The position numbers and the translations under genes were made by a program. From positions 1,674,001 through 1,738,000 of the forward strand of contig NZ_CP090064.1 of the NCBI RefSeq assembly GCF_023100685.1: DNA of 64,000 bases. The letters run 5' to 3'. Each line of letters starts with the position of its first letter. The first letter of the stretch is position 1. Positions 17,785 to 24,996 of this stretch are shown here, piece by piece. The stretch comes from Proteus vulgaris. GTDB taxonomy: Bacteria > Pseudomonadota > Gammaproteobacteria > Enterobacterales > Enterobacteriaceae. Below the pieces are notes generated by a model that saw only the letters and a list, made by a program, of their open reading frames with translations, was not told the origin of the DNA and searched no databases.

Positions 17785-19286
17785 CATATTTTTCTAATCT
17801 AAATTACGACAATCTCTATCAAGCCCTTTCAGAAATTAACGATAACGTCACCGAGCGTGATATTCAGAATCACCTCTTCCAGCAAGCATTACAGAATTAT
17901 ACCAACCAATCCGACTTTGGTACGGGGGGTAAATACACCCGTGCCATCCAAGCCATCACCGCATTTACGCAAGGTGTAATGGGCAACAATATTGTCACCG
18001 CGATTGCTAATGGTTCCGCGCCTTATCTTGCTAATGAAGTGAAAAACCAAATTCAAGGTAACTGTGTTGAAAGTGATATTCAGCGCACGATAGCGCACGG
18101 CTTACTGAATGCCAGCCTTGCGTTGGCAAAAGGTGAGAATGCAGTAGTGCAAGCCTCTGGCGCAATGACAGGGGAAACAGTGGGTATTTTATCGCACTCA
18201 CTTTATGGCAAAACCCCCGAAGAACTCACTGAAACTGAAAAGCAGAATATAAGTGCATGGGCAACGTTAACTTCCGGTATTGTCGGCGGTTTAATTAGCG
18301 ATAATAGTACAGGCGTTGCCAATGCAGCCCAAGCCGGGAAAGTGGTGGTTGAGAATAATTGGTTGAGCACCAATCAACTAGAAAATTTTGCACATAAAGC
18401 AAGAACTTGTGTCGGTGAAGAATGTCAGCAAGTTATTCGTGATATGGTTGATGCCAATATTCGGCAACAGGAAGAAATAAAGCAAATCTGTTCAACCTCA
18501 CCAGAGCAGTGTAAACAGCAGTATGGATATTTAGTTGAACAATGGAATGCTTTCGATACAGCAATAAAACATCTTGCCGCAGATAAATCGTTGCCTGATG
18601 ATTTTCGTGAATATCTGCCTGCAGTGTATATGTTGAATATGGATGCGACAGGGATCACAGTCGAACACAAGTGGGCTAAACGATTTGAGGCAATGGGGCT
18701 TGAACCAGAAACAGCTGGTTTGATAGCGATGGCACTTCCCGGAATAATTAATGGTGGGAGTGGTAAAGGTAAAGGAAATAGTACATCATCAACTGCAAAG
18801 TAGGATGTCACACCAACAAAGCCAAATGAGCAAATACCACCCAAAACTGTACTTAATCAAACCGGTAGTGATAAATTAAATAACTATCAAGTTCACGATT
18901 TGAAGCAAGTGACTGATCCTGCGCTGAACTTAAGTACTATCAGACAAGAGACTAAACAATACCTAAAGAAATCAGCACAATTAGATGATGCTGCGGTCAG
19001 TTATGCAACTGCCTCTGTCACGGTTGGAGGGAAAACGGAATATTATCTTTCGGTGAGTGGTAAATCATGGTCAGGTCAATCACCAGATAAGATTAATATT
19101 AATGGTAAAAATTATACAGTGATCCGTGAAGACAAAAATAGTTTTACTAGTGTAGGAAATATAGAGACAAAGCAAACTAATTTTAATCATGCTGAACAAA
19201 AACTCTTCAACCATATTCAAAAAACGTACAAAGGCCAAAAAGCGAATGTGAATATTTATCAAGGATCTACAGGGGAAAATAAATGA
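17785..19286 (+). pseudogene. Orphan CDI module with HAE-motif deaminase-like toxin, interrupted
   Basis: Begins at the boundary sequence TTTTTCTAATCTAAATTACG and the cdiA pretoxin. It is open from at least 17979 through VENN and the same WLSTN four-Cys entry domain as the 12926 module. A single in-frame TAG at 18801-18803 interrupts it, after which the same frame runs on to 19286. The tip reads YATASVTVGGKTEYYLSVSG, then NFNHAEQKLFNHI, then ANVNIYQGSTGENK. The HAE motif is typical of nucleic-acid deaminase toxins, but the second zinc motif (PCxxC or CxxC) expected further on is absent. The frame stops within a four-base overlap (ATGA) with the next gene. Both the nonsense codon and the missing zinc motif argue against activity. 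Confidence 0.65.
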
Positions 19287-19807
19287 TTAACAATGAACTA
19301 ATTGAATATCTACATTCTGTTTATCCAGAGTTACCTATTGATGTTAGCTATATGCGAGGTTACTCAGTAGATGAAATTCAGAAAATTGAGTGTTTATATG
19401 ATATTGAAGTAAAAGATCAGTTATATGATTTTTTAACGAGTATTGGTCGTTGTAGTGGGGGGCTGTTTGGTGATGATCCTTTAGTTTTTTATAGAAGTAG
19501 ACAAACAGTTAGAGGAGCTATGTTGTATCAAGATGCACTGAGATATGAGCTACCTACAGACCAACGATATGATTTAATAAAACAAAAATCATTTTTTATC
19601 TCAGTGGAAAGTTATACTCAGTACTATTTTTTACTTACAGCAACTGATGATCCTAATAGAATTTATCACTATGATGAAAATGAAGAAATTATAGACGCTA
19701 CAGAATGGGATCTAAATAGTTATTTAAGGCATATAGTTAATGCTTATACTCGTCACTATGATCTGAATGTGCCTTTTGATCGACATGGTGAGCTTATCAT
19801 TATTTAA
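19283..19807 (+). CDS. SUKH-like immunity protein, second copy
   Basis: A 174-residue paralogue of 6686-7207, with nearly identical beginning (VYPELPIDVSYMRGYS) and end (PFDRHGELIII) but a diverged middle (RSRQTVRGAMLYQDALRYEL). Divergence focused in the centre suggests changed toxin specificity. Its start overlaps the stop of the deaminase-like tip by 4 bases, and SUKH proteins are known partners of deaminase toxins, so it may be the cognate immunity gene. Confidence 0.65.
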   Translation: MINNELIEYLHSVYPELPIDVSYMRGYSVDEIQKIECLYDIEVKDQLYDFLTSIGRCSGGLFGDDPLVFYRSRQTVRGAMLYQDALRYELPTDQRYDLIKQKSFFISVESYTQYYFLLTATDDPNRIYHYDENEEIIDATEWDLNSYLRHIVNAYTRHYDLNVPFDRHGELIII

Positions 19808-19813
19808 TTGCTA

Positions 19814-19839
19814 AAGATCCCAACTTATAATGGGATCTT
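19814..19839 (+). terminator. Hairpin after SUKH-like gene, copy 2
   Basis: AAGATCCCA and TGGGATCTT stem, the same element as at 7214-7239 with one loop change, showing that the gene and its 3' hairpin moved as a unit. Confidence 0.5.
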
Positions 19840-19850
19840 CGTTAATGTTA

Positions 19851-19978
19851 TCACTTCCTCTTAGCCATTCGGATAATCAACCGTCCGGTTTGGCGGGTGA
19901 GCGTGACGTTGTTGCCCACTGTAAATCCTAACTCACTCCACCACTTACCTCTGATAGTCAGTTTCGGACTCGCAATTA
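19851..19978 (-). pseudogene. SymE-like toxin gene remnant (C-terminal part)
   Basis: Minus-strand reading ASPKLTIRGKWWSELGF, TVGNNVTLTRQTGRLIIRMA, KRK and TGA at 19851. Very close to the remnant at 7251-7380, again convergent with a SUKH-like gene. N-terminal part absent. Confidence 0.7.
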
Positions 19979-19993
19979 TGCATTAATTCTCTG

Positions 19994-20576
19994 GTGCTAG
20001 TTTTTTCAAATCTAAATTACGACAATCTCTATCAAGCCCTTTCAGAAATTAACGATAACGTCACCGAGCGTGATATTCAGAATCACCTCTTCCAGCAAGC
20101 ATTACAGAATTATACCAAGCAATCCGACTTTGGTACTGGGGGTAAATATACCCGCGCAATCCAAGCCATCACCGCATTTACGCAAGGTGTAATGGGCAAC
20201 AATATTGTCACCGCGATTGCCAATGGCTCCGCGCCTTATCTTGCCAATGAAGTGAAAAACCAAATTCAAGGTAATAGTGTTGAAAGTGATATCCAGCGCA
20301 CGATAGCGCACGTATTACTGAATGCAGACCTTGCACCGGCAAAAGGTGAGAATGTCTTAGTGCAAGCTTCTGGCGCAATGACAGGGGAAACAGTGGGTAT
20401 TTTATCGCACTCACTTTATGGTAAAACTCCCGAAGAACTCACTGAGACTGAAAAGCAGAATATAAGTGCATGGGCAACGTTAACTTCTGAGATTATTAGT
20501 ATAACACAATTATGATATGAAAATTACGTCACCTCAGAGGATGCAACAAGATCCAAAATAAGTGGTGGATACAATA
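19994..20576 (+). pseudogene. Truncated cdiA pretoxin joined to a short toxin remnant
   Basis: A pretoxin copy open from 19994 keeps SDFGTGGKYTRAIQAITAF and on to SAWATLTS, but departs from the consensus before VENN and stops at 20515 (EIISITQL). The following bases read YVTSEDATRSKISGGYNKG in a neighbouring frame, probably the last codons of a lost toxin, just before the next immunity gene. Several substitutions in the pretoxin (HVLLNADLAPAKGENVLV) are unique to this copy. Confidence 0.6.
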
Positions 20577-20590
20577 AAGGATAATGTTAA

Positions 20591-20908
20591 ATGAAGATAC
20601 AAGAATCAGATGGCTCTATTGTTGATATTTTTGCTATTTATTGGTTTGATGATGAAACATATTTTTATGGAATGCCTATTAATTATGGCGGATTGCAAAC
20701 ATATAAAGCTGATGAAGTAAAAATCATTGATAATCAATTAGATTTTAAAACAGTCTTTTTTTCAAATGATGATGCAAAGAGCGTCCATCATTGGGCTTTA
20801 ATCGAAGAATCATTATTAGATGACTTACTTGAATTAGATGAAACCGCCTATAAAAGATTTTTAGAGATATTAAAATCTGAAGGTCAGTTAGACGATAATT
20901 TTTATTGA
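20591..20908 (+). CDS. Putative immunity protein (unassigned family)
   Basis: A 105-residue very acidic protein: MKIQESDGSIVDIFAIYWFD, YGMPINYGGLQTYKADEVK, then an acidic helical end (LLDDLLELDETAYKRFLE). AAAGGATAATG lies upstream as ribosome site. I do not recognise the family. It sits behind a toxin remnant and before a GATCCC-type hairpin and a SymE fragment, the same order as other immunity genes in this locus. Confidence 0.6.
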   Translation: MKIQESDGSIVDIFAIYWFDDETYFYGMPINYGGLQTYKADEVKIIDNQLDFKTVFFSNDDAKSVHHWALIEESLLDDLLELDETAYKRFLEILKSEGQLDDNFY

Positions 20909-20912
20909 TAAT

Positions 20913-20936
20913 AGATCCCAGTATTCATAGGGATCT
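20913..20936 (+). terminator. Hairpin after immunity gene
   Basis: AGATCCC and GGGATCT pair around GTATTCATA-type loop sequence, 5 bases after the stop codon; followed by TTCCTTATCT. Confidence 0.5.
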
Positions 20937-20948
20937 TCCTTATCTCCC

Positions 20949-20985
20949 TTACTCCTTTGCCAACTGGATAATCAACTGTTCGGCT
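20949..20985 (-). pseudogene. SymE-like C-terminal fragment
   Basis: Minus strand reads QLIIQLAKE then TAA at 20949, matching the final strand of the 16500 copy (QLIIQLAENE). Only about 10 codons survive. Confidence 0.45.
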
Positions 20986-21010
20986 AGCTGGTACAAACTT
21001 AGAGAGAATG

Positions 21011-21238
21011 GCATCAGGATGAGCACCTATTGGTACTGATGGAAAATCTATTAATCTACATCATATGACTCAAAAACAAGATGGTGCTATAGCTGAAACA
21101 ACCCAATCTTTTCATCAGGGTAATAGTTCAGTTATTCATATTAATCCAAATACAATTTCATTAGGTATTGATAGAGCAGCTTTCGAGCAATGGAAAAACG
21201 AATACTGGAAACAGAGAGCGGAAACTTACGGTAAATAA
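21011..21238 (+). pseudogene. LHH-type HNH nuclease toxin remnant
   Basis: After a stop, the frame reads APIGTDGKSINLHHMTQKQD, an alanine/threonine helix, VIHINPNTISLGIDRAAFEQ and WKNEYWKQRAETYGK, ending at 21238. The LHH motif, the HINP strand and the W-x-x-x-Y-W helix fit the LHH nuclease toxins of the HNH/endonuclease VII fold. No pretoxin or entry domain is joined to it, so only the catalytic tip is left, possibly nearly complete. Its immunity gene follows 3 bases later. Confidence 0.65.
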
Positions 21239-21241
21239 ATT

Positions 21242-21709
21242 ATGAAGAATAACTATACATTAGTTGACGTTGAAGAACTTGTAGCAGGACATAGTGATTT
21301 TGTTGATTTTGGTACAGTAAATGATTCAGTTGATGATATATGGATTAGAAAAGCTGAAGAAAAATTAGGATTACAATTTTCCTTATCTTATAAGGATTTT
21401 TTGAAAAATTTTGTTGGAGGGGAAATAGGAGGGGAAGAGATTTATAGTATTTATGGCATAAATTTTGAGGATGTATGTGGTGGGGACATAGTTTATCAAA
21501 ATCTAATGAATGTAAGAAATGGAACTGCAAAGCCATTACAATTAGTTATCAGTGAAACAGATTTGGGTGAAACTTTTTATTTTGATTATTCAAAATATCA
21601 AGATGGAGAGTGCCCTATATATTTAGAACTCCCATCAGGGGAGTCAAATCTATATGCTTATAATTTTTATGAATTTTTATACAAGAGAATTAATGCGCAT
21701 TTAAGCTAG
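21242..21709 (+). CDS. SMI1/KNR4 (SUKH-1) immunity protein paired with the LHH nuclease
   Basis: A 155-residue protein. The segment IRKAEEKLGLQFSLSYKDFL and the following FVGGEIGGEEIYSI is the classic SMI1/KNR4 opening (a helix with LP/LS-x-x-Y-x-x-FL, then a Gly-rich turn). It continues with strands and FYEFLYKRI near the end. SUKH proteins are frequent immunity partners of HNH/LHH nuclease toxins, agreeing with the tip upstream. Different subgroup from the three SUKH-like paralogues elsewhere in the window. Confidence 0.75.
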   Translation: MKNNYTLVDVEELVAGHSDFVDFGTVNDSVDDIWIRKAEEKLGLQFSLSYKDFLKNFVGGEIGGEEIYSIYGINFEDVCGGDIVYQNLMNVRNGTAKPLQLVISETDLGETFYFDYSKYQDGECPIYLELPSGESNLYAYNFYEFLYKRINAHLS

Positions 21710-21716
21710 ATTGTTA

Positions 21717-21746
21717 GGCAAACCTAATCTTAGGATTAGGTTTGCC
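21717..21746 (+). terminator. Strong hairpin after SUKH-1 gene
   Basis: A perfect 13-bp stem GGCAAACCTAATC / GATTAGGTTTGCC with a TTAG loop, a few bases after the stop codon. It lacks a long T-tract but is the strongest stem in the locus. Confidence 0.6.
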
Positions 21747-21751
21747 AATAA

Positions 21752-21806
21752 CTATACTCTCTCAGTCAGTCGGATAATTAATAGTCCGGCTTGGCGGGTG
21801 AGGATG
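21752..21806 (-). pseudogene. SymE-like C-terminal fragment
   Basis: Minus strand reads ILTRQAGLLIIRLTERV then TAG at 21752, the terminal strand of the SymE fold. It abuts a truncated immunity gene copy at 21815. Confidence 0.55.
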
Positions 21807-21814
21807 TAGAGGTT

Positions 21815-21943
21815 GAGCAAATATATGAAAAAACAGAATATTCGAATAAAGACGAATTATCTTATTACTTAGAAGATTTAAAAAATTTAATTAAATTAAT
21901 AGAGCATAGAAGATATCTTCCTGACAGATATAAAGATTTATAG
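21815..21943 (+). pseudogene. Truncated copy of the 16176-16430 immunity gene
   Basis: Encodes EQIYEKTEYSNKDELSYYLE, then DLKNLIKLIEHRRYLPDRYK and DL with a stop, matching the last 43 residues of the protein at 16176-16430 with a handful of changes. The 5' half is replaced by a SymE fragment. Confidence 0.75.
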
Positions 21944-21956
21944 AATAGTCATTAAT

Positions 21957-21989
21957 ATCAGTAGCGGCTTAACTAGTTTAGCTACTGAT
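21957..21989 (+). terminator. Hairpin after truncated immunity copy
   Basis: ATCAGTAGC and GCTACTGAT form a perfect 9-bp stem with a 15-base loop, 13 bases after the stop. Confidence 0.45.
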
Positions 21990-22015
21990 GCCAAAAGTCC
22001 GATCAAATTTTTGTC

Positions 22016-22054
22016 TTAATCCTCTACCAGCTGGATAATCCACTGTCTGGCTTT
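22016..22054 (-). pseudogene. SymE-like C-terminal fragment
   Basis: Minus strand reads KARQWIIQLVED then TAA at 22016, corresponding to the QAGQLIIQLAENE end of the 16500 copy, with substitutions. Confidence 0.45.
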
Positions 22055-22077
22055 GGGGATAATGATTGTATGAGGAA

Positions 22078-22577
22078 ATATTACGGGTATACCGCTTGAT
22101 GTGTTTTTAACACAACAAGAGATGACACTAGAGAAAGCAGCTGAAATAGTGGGGGGGGACTCCGCCGACTACAACAGCGAAAGCCCTTCAATTTATAGCA
22201 GCAAAAACCTATTTGGCATTTGTTAAGAGCGGTAAGGAAATACCAAGCTGAGATGCAGGAACGGATCAAAATAGCTTTAAAAAGGCGAGCAAAGTTTCAG
22301 ATGTTAAACGTTCTAGTGGGCAATTTGATGGAGACCTATTGCTTGCAGAGTAAGTTAATGAAACTAGCAAGCTAATTCCTAGAGATTTAATAAACAAAAT
22401 TACAGAACATAATACTCAGCTAGGTGTATTGAATCATAAATAAGGAACTATTTCAGGTGTACATAAACAAGATTCAGCTCAGATTGATGGTTACTGGAGG
22501 TGACTAGAGATGCAAAAATTGGAGAAATTAATAACGTATTTATAACAATGCCCCCAAGAGATAAAAATGAATATTGA
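22078..22577 (+). pseudogene. Heavily degraded toxin remnant
   Basis: Pieces in shifting frames: an Ala-rich helix segment around LQFIAAKTYLAFVKSGKEIP, then SFKKASKVSDVKRSSGQFDG, LIPRDLINKITEHNTQLGVL, GTISGVHKQDSAQIDGYW and, after a one-base loss, EVTRDAKIGEINNVFITMPP and RDKNEY. It contains stops, a run of eight G at 22152-22159 and at least two frameshifts. The end overlaps the following immunity start by 11 bases, which marks it as that gene's former toxin. Toxin family not recognised. Confidence 0.5.
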
Positions 22578-22947
22578 CAAATTAGATTGGTTAATAAATA
22601 TAAAAAAAGATCTGTATAAAAATGATGGCAGGGATTTATATGATATTATTTTTGAAACACTAAAAAATAATAAAATGATGTATCCTGCGTTTTTAAGGAT
22701 GGCTAGTGAAGGGCATGGTTTTTCTCCATCAGAAGGTAATGGTTACGCATTAGACCAAGATTGGGATATACCCGATGAATTTGATGAGGTCAGTTTTATG
22801 TTTGGAGATTACGAAAGTTCTACTCTCTCTCCTCAGAAATTTGTTGAGTTAATACGGTTGATAACGAATAGCTATTTAAATGAGTATCCAGAAAATGAAG
22901 ATATGATAGAGCGTTCTATGAAAAGGCTTCAAGAACGCTATACCTAA
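22567..22947 (+). CDS. CdiI-like RNase-toxin immunity protein
   Basis: A 126-residue acidic protein with ribosome site AAGAGA. The centre FDEVSFMFGDYESSTLSPQK followed by a helix ending in YLNEYPENEDMIERSMKRL is shared with the paralogue at 28011-28460 (FNEVTFFLGDYESLTLSPEK) and, more distantly, with 9483-9848. N-terminal half binds no recognisable motif. Immunity role follows from family resemblance and the dead toxin immediately upstream. Confidence 0.65.
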   Translation: MNIDKLDWLINIKKDLYKNDGRDLYDIIFETLKNNKMMYPAFLRMASEGHGFSPSEGNGYALDQDWDIPDEFDEVSFMFGDYESSTLSPQKFVELIRLITNSYLNEYPENEDMIERSMKRLQERYT

Positions 22948-22964
22948 TGTTGAAGTATTTTTAA

Positions 22965-22998
22965 TTACTCTTCAGTCAACAGGACAATCAACTGCGCA
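22965..22998 (-). pseudogene. SymE-like C-terminal fragment
   Basis: Minus strand reads AQLIVLLTEE then TAA at 22965, again the last strand of the SymE pattern, right after an immunity gene and directly abutting the next toxin remnant. Confidence 0.4.
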
Positions 22999-23130
22999 GA
23001 ATTTAGAGCTACTAATGAATTTATGTTGTCAAATCCTAATTTAAAATAACTTACACCAGCGGTTCGTCCTAGAACTGGTGAAGTTGTTACCCGCTGTGAT
23101 AATTGTAAAAATATATTTGGTGATGAATAA
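22996..23130 (+). pseudogene. Deaminase-like toxin tail with CxxC
   Basis: Frame reads AEFRATNEFMLSNPNLK, a TAA stop, then LTPAVRPRTGEVVTRCDNCK and NIFGDE, ending at 23130. The PRTGxxVxRCxNC ending resembles the C-terminus of YwqJ-type and related deaminase toxins, where this CxxC binds zinc. The HAE half is absent. The stop overlaps the next start (TAATG). Confidence 0.5.
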
Positions 23131-23570
23131 TGGTATATATGGATGATGAGTTTTTAGAATCTAATGATTTAGATTGGTTTTCTTCTTACCAAGATGGAAC
23201 CATTGCTCATTTTTCTACAGGTGGAAATGGGACTATTCCTGAGAAAATAAGAGAGTCAATAGATAATTATGAAATTATTTATGATTACTTTGATTCATTA
23301 GAGTCAATATCAGAAATTGAGATCATAGAATCAAATTTACCTTACTTTGAAAATGAAGAAAGTCGTTTTTTATATTTTCGTTCTTTCATAAAGATGGCAG
23401 GAAAAGGTATTTTTAGTTACGATTATAGAATGGGTGAAGGCTATAAGCTGATATCAAAACCTATTAATAGGTTAAGTTATAACGAATTACCGAGCTCTAT
23501 AAAGAACATATTATTTATAATGCCAGTGAATTTATCCAGTGAATTAGAACTTATTGGATTGACATCTTAA
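23130..23570 (+). CDS. Putative immunity protein for a deaminase-like toxin
   Basis: A 146-residue protein whose ATG at 23130 overlaps the toxin stop by one base; a second in-frame Met is at 23139. It opens with DLDWFSSYQDGTIAHFSTGG, then an acidic helical centre (YDYFDSLESISEIEIIE) and a region with FLYFRSFIKMAGKGIFSYDY. I cannot name the family. Coupling to the deaminase-like tail supports an immunity role. Confidence 0.6.
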   Translation: MVYMDDEFLESNDLDWFSSYQDGTIAHFSTGGNGTIPEKIRESIDNYEIIYDYFDSLESISEIEIIESNLPYFENEESRFLYFRSFIKMAGKGIFSYDYRMGEGYKLISKPINRLSYNELPSSIKNILFIMPVNLSSELELIGLTS

Positions 23571-23607
23571 TTAATATACTTAGCCATATTTTTGGGGATG
23601 GTAGTAA

Positions 23608-23718
23608 CATCACAAAAAGGCGCAAGACATAATGCTGATTGTGCGTGGTCATGATGTTCCGACTGCTCATAATCCTTCTGCATTATATTGAATTGCCGGA
23701 GATTATTTGCCTGTGATG
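23608..23718. repeat. Imperfect inverted-repeat element, copy 2
   Basis: Ends CATCACAAAAAGGCGCAAG and TTGCCTGTGATG are near-complementary, with inner GACATAAT and ATTATATTG matches. It shares both arms with 17600-17673 but carries about 35 extra bases in the middle, themselves partly palindromic. The non-coding interval 23571-23827 contains nothing else recognisable. Confidence 0.5.
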
Positions 23719-23827
23719 ACTTTTTGAATTGTTTTAATGCACAATGACGTAATGGAATGATAATACCGTATTATTATTTTATTTTTTATAAAAGCCACCC
23801 CTAACTTTAGATAATAGGATTAGATAA

Positions 23828-24262
23828 GTGGTTGGTCATAAACTATTAAACTTTAGACGACGTTCTTTTTTTATTGATCATTCTTTAATTTGCAAAAATG
23901 TTGTTATTTTTTTTCAAATAGAGAGCTTACGTTGGTTTTCATTAACAATAGGTGAAGGTTATATTAATTTGGCAGAAGAACTTAATGAACCCCAATGCCA
24001 ATTTTTAGATGAAATTCAAGATTCATTTGCATATCCAATAGATAATTTAGTTGAACTGGATTTTTCAAAAAATAGCATTTTGGATGAAATCTATGAGTAT
24101 AGATTACTAGATAATCCAGAGTATAGTATTGGACTATGTCTAAAATTAAATATTGGCGAAATCAGTTTCATAGAAAATAATGACGATTTATCAATTGTTT
24201 TAGGTCGTTCTGATGAATTGCTGAAATTCTCTTTTTTGACAACTTATAAAATCAGAAAATAA
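23828..24262 (+). CDS. Putative immunity-like protein (unassigned)
   Basis: A 144-residue frame with a GTG start and no clear ribosome site. It includes the segments FFIDHSLICKNVVIFFQIES, RWFSLTIGEGYINLAEELNE and LLKFSFLTTYKI. The protein is acidic and strand-rich like other immunity proteins here. No toxin tip is evident upstream; the inverted-repeat element lies there instead. The true start is uncertain, and the N-terminal 20 residues look unlike the rest. Confidence 0.45.
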   Translation: MVGHKLLNFRRRSFFIDHSLICKNVVIFFQIESLRWFSLTIGEGYINLAEELNEPQCQFLDEIQDSFAYPIDNLVELDFSKNSILDEIYEYRLLDNPEYSIGLCLKLNIGEISFIENNDDLSIVLGRSDELLKFSFLTTYKIRK

Positions 24263-24289
24263 GCAATTAGTTCATTGATTTTGGCTGAA

Positions 24290-24996
24290 TACAGTATGAG
24301 CCATACGTTAGCAATGGCAGGCAACCATAGTGGCAGCGCTGAAAACACCATTCAATCTGCGGTATCACAAGGTACATGGGCAGTGCGTGATAGCGATAAT
24401 CAACAGCAAGATATCGCGCAATTAAGCCAAGATACGGATAATGCTCACAGCACGTTAAATAAAATCTTCGATAAAGAAAAAGAGCAAAATCGCCAACAAA
24501 AACAACAGTTGGTGGGCGAAATTGGAGCACAGGTTATCGACTTAGCAACCACGGTGGACACTATTTGTGGCACGAACCAAGCGAAAGCCAATTCAAAACT
24601 CGATAATCTTTCTGATACTGCTTACGACAATCTCTATCAAGCCTTTTCAGAAACCAACGATAACGTTACTGAGCGTGATATTCAGAATCGCCTCTTCCAG
24701 CAATGGGGGCAATCACGATAGGAAGTGGAGTATTAATGGGGTATGGATTAGGTAATTTTATAGTAAAACCTGTAACTAATTGGGTTGGTAAAATAATAAC
24801 AAAAGGCAATAATCCTGAATTTAATGAAGTGTTGAGAAAATATTCAGAGTCAGAAGTTAAGGGAAAGCCTTATGTTATGAAAGAAGTACCCGAAAGTGAA
24901 ATTTCTTCTGGAATGGGAAATGCTGAGGGAAATATTATATTTGAGCTTGATGGTTTATTCATTCAAGAAAAAATAAATGAAAGTGGGGAAGATTAA
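24290..24996 (+). pseudogene. Chimeric cdiA fragment: upstream repeat joined to first-type toxin tip
   Basis: Bases 24290-24702 copy main-gene bases about 4000-4403 (MAGNHSGSAENTIQSAVSQG onward). The sequence then jumps, inside HLFQQ, to the equivalent of main-gene 5261 (GAITIGSGVLMGYGLG), losing about 860 bases including VENN and the entry region. The two halves are out of frame. The tip runs to IQEKINESGED with TAA overlapping the next ATG. This is a deletion derivative of a full module like the first one. Confidence 0.75.

Noticed and set aside
17600..23718. CRISPR-like interpretation of the repeats in the array
   Set aside because: Only two diverged inverted-repeat copies 6 kb apart, with no regular spacing and no cas genes.
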